From Pseudorasbora parva (taxonomy: Eukaryota > Chordata > Actinopteri > Cypriniformes > Gobionidae): a DNA stretch of 64,000 bases. Both the position numbers and the translations under genes were made by a program. This document shows, one piece after another, positions 58,187-64,000 of the stretch; the first letter of the stretch is position 1; each line of letters begins with the position of its first letter. The notes under the pieces are model-generated. The model was not told the DNA's origin and ran no database searches. It worked only from the letters and a program-made list of their open reading frames with translations. The stretch spans positions 34,371,047 through 34,435,046 of the forward strand of contig NC_090182.1 of assembly GCF_024679245.1 (NCBI RefSeq), read 5' to 3'.

Positions 58187-58500
58187 CAAAAGCTGAAAAA
58201 ATCCATGAATCTGTTCCTCGCGACTAATAGTTACATCCTGCTAAAACACTACAGGCAAATCGTGCCCATACACACTGAGCGCCCCATCAGAGATCCTCAC
58301 GCACGCAACACTGGATCCAGCCAATTCAATCGGTTTAATTATCACGCGCAACTGTATTCCTGAACACTCTGGCGTCATGTGTTTTCGCGCGACACTTTTT
58401 AACGCACGCGCTGATCGATCGCCGTAAATTTCTGTATTTGACAGTCACTGCGCGCTGCACTTCAAATCACACCGACTTTATCTCCATAGATTCTTCAGAT
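58187..58500 (-). other. fgfrl1: fgfrl1 exon 1 (5' UTR), upstream limit unknown
   Basis: The 3' boundary is the strong donor cttttg|gtaagt (rc of acttac at 58181-58186). The upstream limit is not visible and 58500 is a guess. The leader holds an AUG-stop element (atgtaa, rc of ttacat 58231-58236) and an ATG at 58206-58204 whose six codons end in a stop made across the splice junction. If transcription starts further upstream, two longer upstream ORFs (starting atggggcgc and atgacgcca) would be included. That it is non-coding follows from the in-frame TAG at 58241-58243. Confidence 0.65.
58231..58236 (-). promoter_or_regulatory. Start-stop upstream ORF (AUG UAA) in the leader
   Basis: ATG immediately followed by TAA in the predicted exon 1, in context aggATGT. 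Minimal ORFs of this kind are known to stall ribosomes and reduce downstream initiation in some vertebrate mRNAs. Here that is inferred from sequence only. Confidence 0.45.
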
Positions 58501-58640
58501 AACAAAAGGACACAGGGCAAATTATTTACAGCACCGAAAATTGTGTCAAAACGTTGTTAGAAATACCGTTAACTAAATATCTGGAGGTCCAGACACACGC
58601 AGCACACACACACACACACACACAAACACACACACTGAGT
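58380..58640 (-). promoter_or_regulatory. fgfrl1 promoter region
   Basis: CpG density rises sharply over about 58260-58460 (cgcgcgacac, aacgcacgcgctgatcgatcg, cagtcactgcgcgctg), in contrast to the AT-rich DNA on both sides. I see no convincing TATA box, so dispersed CpG-type initiation is likely. A (CA)n tract lies immediately upstream (58604-58634). Confidence 0.5.
58604..58634. repeat. (CA)n microsatellite
   Basis: An acacac tract with one interruption (caaac), about 31 bp, just upstream of the probable promoter. Confidence 0.9.
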
Positions 58641-58739
58641 GTGAGACAGTCCAGCCCTACGGCCAACTTTAGACCAATCACAGCGAGCTAATTCACTTTC
58701 ACTGTTTAACTCTTTCAGAATAATAACAACAACACTAAC

Positions 58740-59999
<1,260 letters not shown>

Positions 60000-60000
<1 letters not shown>

Positions 60001-60518
60001 TTTCATGGTTCGTCTCTAGACTTTTCCACAGACTCTCGTCACCCCCTGGGGGGGTCCCTGGACCCAAAGTTTGAAAAACCTTGGCCTGCCTAAGCGATAG
60101 CATCAACTAAAGTCTACAAACAATACTAAAAGTGTTTTAACGGAGGCCCTCAGTAAATAAAGGTTTAGAGAGACAGCTGGAATAATATGTCACAAATCAG
60201 TATGACAGTTTCACATAAATTAAATGAGGTTTGCATGTATCAAGGTGTAATTCTGGAAAAAGTTTTTAAATGTGTTGTTATACTCTTATGCAGATCCTGA
60301 GCACAATTGTAATACATATTCATCTAATGTACATATGTGAGTGCTGTACTTCATTGACAACGAATCCAACAAAAGCCCCAGAACAAACACAGCTAATCCA
60401 AACAGGGCTCATCGCTGCCCTCAGCTGGAGGAGAATCAATCCTTCAAACCAGCCAGCAATGATAATTTACATTAGTGAACACGTGCCGCCATCTTGTGGT
60501 GATTTCTGATACTATATA
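60000..60518. other. Upstream flank, no gene seen
   Basis: cacagactctcgtcaccccc followed by tggacccaaagtttgaaaaa is a repeat fragment at 60027-60090. The rest, including a 79-codon plus frame at 60270-60509, is unassigned. Confidence 0.4.
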
Positions 60519-60620
60519 GGCCCTGTCCCAAATGGCACACACTTCATGTGCCCTTTCGTTCTTGTGGACTTAGGCCCTGTCCCAAATGGCACCCTAAAAC
60601 CTTCCGGTCTTCCTCTGACC

Positions 60621-61413
60621 CTGCGTCCCAATTAGCATACTGTCCATACTAAATGGCATTCAAAAATAGAATTAGTATGTCCCAAATCGTAGTATGCTGA
60701 AAAGAGTATTCCAAAGATACCCGGATGGTTGACTATTTCTGGTCCGAATTCGAAGTACGGATCGATGTGCACTCTAATGGCTGATATTGCCCACAACCCA
60801 CTGCGAGTTGGACGAGGATTCGATTAGAACTACAAACGTGGATTAAAAGCGTTAAAAAACTACAAACATGACGGATGTGCGAGTCTGACGGTTAAGTAGA
60901 GAAGTTTAGATAAAGGGTTTGAGTGACCAACTATCACCTTTAACCTGACAAAAATATATTTATTGATATATTTAAAGATATATTTTATATATTTAAAATA
61001 TATTTATGTGTTATTTCACCTGCAGCAGCATTGTGAACTTTTGTAATGACACATTTGGCCATTAACTTTTTAATGCATCATTATATTTAAACTGCAAACA
61101 CATGAGGCGAGTCTCTCCATTAACACCCAAGAAATGGCTGATCAACGTGTGGCTACATTTCTCTCCGATACGGTAGGAGATTAATCTGAATGTGGAGGAT
61201 TTGAACTGTGATGAATCTGACGATGCCTTACAGGGCAGTTAAACAGTGATGGGATGCAGGTAACTAAGCAACAGAGTCCGTTAAATATGGTGAAGTAGTA
61301 TGTCCCGAAGCTTGCATACTTTTCTGCTACACACTCAAAAGTATAAACTTTTTCTTCACAAAAAGAGTACATACTTTTAGGACGTAGTACAAGTAGGCAA
61401 ATTGGAACGCAGC
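60621..61413. mobile_element. MITE with CTGCGTCCCAATTNGC ends
   Basis: ctgcgtcccaattagcatac and the reversed caaattggaacgcagc form inverted ends. Near both are actgtcc/agta..atact and gtagtatg-type motifs, a common cyprinid family. A (ta)-rich block lies at 60950-61010. The element is non-autonomous. Confidence 0.75.
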
Positions 61414-61467
61414 ATGAGTCTGCACTTTCATGACATAATGCCGCTTTGATTGCCGGGTATAAGTCCC

Positions 61468-61971
61468 CTAGCCTAGAAATCTAGACGCACCCTAGTCATG
61501 CCATGAGTGTCGTCTAGCAACTCTCAATACACTTCTGAGCTGTAAACGCCAAACTCTGATCGGGCCAATCACATCGTGTATAGAGTCGGCGGACGGGGCT
61601 TAACATAATGACGGCCGAGTTGCGCTTGTGTGCTTCTAGTAAACAAAAACTGGCAAACGGCGGTCTTTGGAATCAGCTTTGACCGCGACTCTGGAAGACT
61701 TGGAGTTAAGCTTTTCTCTGAGAAAAGAACGGCACTGAAGTCATTCTTAAGAAGGCAAGATGTGTTCTGAGTTTTGCCGACCGGATACAGTGAAAGTTTA
61801 ATCTTTCAAATAGCTCTGCTTCACCTTCGTTGCTCTGGTTGGTTGTAGTGCTATCCTATCGCGTGCCGAGGGAGTTTGATAGACAACCGTTTATCCTGCC
61901 TCAGATTGAGCCCTGTCAATGGTGAGTTTCCAGACCAAACGTCTTGATGTGGGTCTGGTTTGTCAGGCTAG
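61468..61971 (+). mobile_element. Helicase-fragment repeat, copy 3 (complete)
   Basis: Runs from CTAGCCTAGAAATCTAGACG to gtctggtttgtcaggctag. The first and last 7 bp (CTAGCCT / AGGCTAG) are inverted, and the following bases partly match (A-AxCxAGACxCAC). The hexamer aagtcc lies on both sides (61461-61466 and 61972-61977), consistent with a target duplication of 6-8 bp. This is the only copy with both ends, so it defines the unit at about 504 bp. Confidence 0.8.
61620..61830 (+). pseudogene. RecQ-like helicase fragment, frameshifted
   Basis: The frame SALTATLEDLELSFSLRK is followed, after a small deletion relative to the other copies, by TALKSF and by codons for LPTGYSESLIFQ with the P-loop further altered. 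It has the same layout as at 5515-5742. Inactive. Confidence 0.5.
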
Positions 61972-62090
61972 AAGTCCTCTGCATAGCTCACAAACTTGCG
62001 GGCTCAGTTGAAGTGCGCATCGAGGGCGCATAGCAGCCGGAAAGGGGCTCACGAGCACCCTTCTTTAAGATTAAATGACACACGGGACAC

Positions 62091-62238
62091 CCTAAGGTCT
62101 TGTGAACTTAATAGACACGCGCACGCAATGGCCATTGTAAGTCCACAAGACCGAAAGTGCACATGAAGTGTGCCATTTGGGACAGGGCCTTACAAGGCCA
62201 TTGCATGCACGTGTTCATTAAGTCCACAAGACCTTAGG
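62091..62238. repeat. Palindrome with ~50-bp arms
   Basis: cctaaggtcttgtgaactta ... gcaatggccattgtaag (62091-62141) pairs with cttacaaggccattgc ... agtccacaagaccttagg (62189-62238) at about 90 percent. The 47-bp loop contains one of the GGCCCTGTCCC ends. Confidence 0.85.
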
Positions 62239-62449
62239 GTGTCCCATTCATAATTTAAGGCCATTTGGGACAGGGCCCAAGTTGAAACCTGCACAAGGAC
62301 GTGTTATTGTTAACAAGGTAGTGTATATCTCAGGCGTGACGACTCCAATCTTTCGAATAATCTTACAAATATTAATTTATCGAATATGACTTCTAACCTG
62401 TAAAGTTGTCAGAACCATAATCATAATCATGCACTGTTTGTTCGTCAGC

Positions 62450-62757
62450 CAGAGGAAAAATGGCACCCCAAATGAGCCTGGTTTCTTCCAAGGTTTTTTT
62501 CCTTTTTGGTTCCTTGCCAATGTCGCCTTTGGCTATTGGCTTGCTCTGTTGTTGGACATTTACATTTAAACTATATTACAGATCTGCCCGCATAGACACT
62601 ATATGATAATTTAAAAATAGCTGGATAACATCACCGTTTTCTCCAGAGCTAATGTATAGCCAAATCAAATCCTGTTGCATTACCTCCCTGTTAACACTGT
62701 AAAGTTGCTTTGAAACAATTGGACTTAAAAATCGTAATATAAAGGTGACTTGACTTA
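62450..62757 (+). repeat. Dispersed repeat 3' region, copy c
   Basis: tggtttcttccaaggttttt, ccttgccaatgtcgcctttg, tggcttgctctgttgttgga, gatctgcccgcatagacact and atataaaggtgacttgactt follow the order of a well-known fish repeat, with related copies at 35568-35735 (reverse) and 45785-46090. Confidence 0.7.
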
Positions 62758-62836
62758 TTAACATCATAAGTACTGTAGATTACTTACAAACTGTAGTCCA
62801 ATACTAAATACAATTACATGATGAAAACGTTGTAAT

Positions 62837-63025
62837 GGGTTCCTCAAACTCGGTCCTGGAGGGCCACTGCCCTGCAGAGTTTAGCGCCAACCCATATAAA
62901 ACACACCTTCCTATGATTTTCTAGTGATCTCGAATACCTTGATTAGCTTGCTCAGGTGTGTTTGATCAGGGTTGGAGCTAAACTCTGCAGGACAGTGGCC
63001 CTCCAGGACTGAGTTTGAGGAACCC
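62837..63025. mobile_element. hAT-type MITE with GGGTTCCTCAAACTCGG ends
   Basis: gggttcctcaaactcggtcc and the reversed ggactgagtttgaggaaccc enclose 189 bp. The inner motifs gggccactgccctgcagagt and gcaggacagtggccctccag are also inverted. It is similar in style to the element at 16032-16223 but a different family. Clear octamer duplications are not visible (gttgtaat versus tgtattag). Confidence 0.85.
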
Positions 63026-63195
63026 TGTATTAGAGCATCTTACTACTTTACTTTTGACCTAACTCGTTTATCACATAGATTTGAATAGGACAGTCTTGTA
63101 CTATAGTGATATTGAAAAATACTATATATGTTTACTATATAAGTATTACTATTATATAAATATATGTATAAAGACTCATTAAGACCTATACTGCA

Positions 63196-63221
63196 TTAAG
63201 AACAGTTATAGTTTTATATTC

Positions 63222-63320
<99 letters not shown>

Positions 63321-63346
63321 GAATATAAAACTATAACTGTTCTTAA
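63196..63346. repeat. 151-bp palindrome with (TA)n centre
   Basis: ttaagaacagttatagtttt plus atattcatt (63196-63224) and its exact reverse complement (63318-63346) flank about 93 bp of (TA)n. The TA run is itself self-complementary, so the whole can form one long cruciform. Confidence 0.95.
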
Positions 63347-63349
63347 TTA

Positions 63350-64000
63350 TATACTAGTACTACTTATATACTAGTAATACTGGTATATACAAGTATAAAT
63401 GGAGCTATAGTTCATATGTATAGCTTCATAGTGTTACTGAAACGACTGTGTTTGAGGAAGTCTGTACAATTTCTTTTAATAGTCTTAGACCCCATGAAAT
63501 AGTACACAATCAGTGATCAAAACGTTTATTGAAATAAATGTTATGGTTTTTACAATACTAATGCCTCTGAACTAACCTTTATACATGAAAATATATACAA
63601 ATATCAACATTTAACATGTATAGTTGGCAAACAAGCCTTGCTAACTTTAGTCCCCCTAGTCACACACTGCTAGTCAGTCAGGAACAATCCTCTGGCCTAA
63701 GAGCAAATGATCAGTTTAAAAGTTCTTCTCAGATCAAGGAGCAATCAGAACAACACATTTACACAGTCCATTGTGCCTTCAAAAATTATTTTTAATGTAA
63801 CAATACATTTGATGACGAATGATGAATATAAATATGAACACCCATCAAATAAAGAGATCATTAAAGACAAGTTAACTGTGAATGACAGTTAAAGCTAACA
63901 AGACTGGTTGTAAGGCTATACAAATAAATGAGAACAGGTACTGGGGGAGGGCAAGCTCCATGTTGTCTATCCAATCACTTAAAGCTCCAAAATTTCACAA
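63350..64000. other. Upstream flank, no gene seen
   Basis: Ordinary AT-rich sequence. The 61-codon frame at 63707-63892 is low complexity. No repeat end or exon is recognised. Confidence 0.4.

Larger units (their letters stand above)
17441..58640 (-). other. fgfrl1: fgfrl1 gene, 5' portion (promoter, exons 1-3)
   Basis: Minus-strand gene assembled from three exons with consensus splice sites: probable exon 1 ending at 58187, exon 2 at 57815-57911 and exon 3 at 17441-17713. The joined product begins with a signal peptide and continues into the first Ig domain of FGFRL1, the FGF receptor family member that has three extracellular Ig domains but no tyrosine kinase. It is known as a cell-surface protein that binds FGFs and heparin, and is linked to cartilage and gill development in fish. 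The other Ig domains, membrane segment and tail are not in the window and should lie further left. Zebrafish has a and b paralogues, and this window alone does not show which one this is. The spread of over 41 kb comes from intron 2, which is filled with transposons. Confidence 0.9.
60519..62278. mobile_element. Multi-layer nest with GGCCCTGTCCCAAATGGC ends
   Basis: The end ggccctgtcccaaatggc occurs twice at the left (60519 and 60573). Its reverse complement occurs twice at the right (62172-62189 and about 62260-62277). The outer left end continues as acacttcatgtgccc and matches the inner right end. The inner left end continues as accctaaaacc and is closest to the outer right end. Between them lie a MITE (60621-61413), the full helicase-fragment repeat (61468-61971) and a 50-bp-arm palindrome (62091-62238). 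No transposase is present. Confidence 0.75.

Noticed and set aside
62837..63025. Claiming an 8-bp target duplication for this MITE
   Set aside because: The flanking octamers (gttgtaat and tgtattag) do not match well, so only the inverted ends are reported.

Overview
This window is vertebrate nuclear DNA, almost certainly from a cyprinid fish (zebrafish, carp or goldfish type). It is AT-rich and intron-dominated. It is crowded with repeats typical of cyprinid genomes: hAT elements, TTAA-flanked (Kolobok or piggyBac type) elements, Tc1/mariner remnants, a DIRS retroelement, foldback MITEs and long (TA)n, (ATCT)n and (CA)n microsatellites. I see no bacterial or organellar genes.

One host gene can be supported, on the minus strand: the 5' part of fgfrl1 (fibroblast growth factor receptor-like 1, the kinase-less FGF receptor). 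A probable non-coding first exon and CpG-rich promoter end at the donor at 58187. A 275-bp intron follows. Exon 2 (57815-57911) carries the start codon and signal peptide. A 40.1-kb intron then separates it from exon 3 (17441-17713), which encodes the first Ig domain. Both coding junctions are phase 1 and join Arg to a split Gly codon, giving ...[11 protein letters not shown].... The later exons (acidic linker, Ig2, Ig3, transmembrane and tail) were not found and should lie beyond coordinate 1. Positions 1-17440 are therefore read as intron 3, 17714-57814 as intron 2, and about 58650-64000 as upstream flank.

The 5' leader has upstream ORFs, including an AUG-stop element and a six-codon ORF whose stop is formed only at the exon 1/2 junction. 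Several unique, repeat-poor blocks in the introns (about 13.1-14.1, 24.2-25.3, 39.2-40.5, 41.7-42.4, 43.2-44.1, 50.2-50.7 and 56.7-57.1 kb) are candidate regulatory DNA. That rests only on their unique-looking composition.

The repeats form nests. A hAT with a BED-finger remnant and a perfect 8-bp target duplication sits in a TTAA element (19.36-21.18 kb). A long-inverted-repeat element sits in a THAP-finger TTAA element (10.84-13.06 kb). A 904-bp TTAA element interrupts a 500-bp repeat carrying a piece of a RecQ-like helicase (30.6-31.9 kb). A multi-layer structure with crossed termini lies at 60.5-62.3 kb. The helicase-bearing repeat occurs three times and is the most unusual content. No complete transposase and no intact autonomous element was found.
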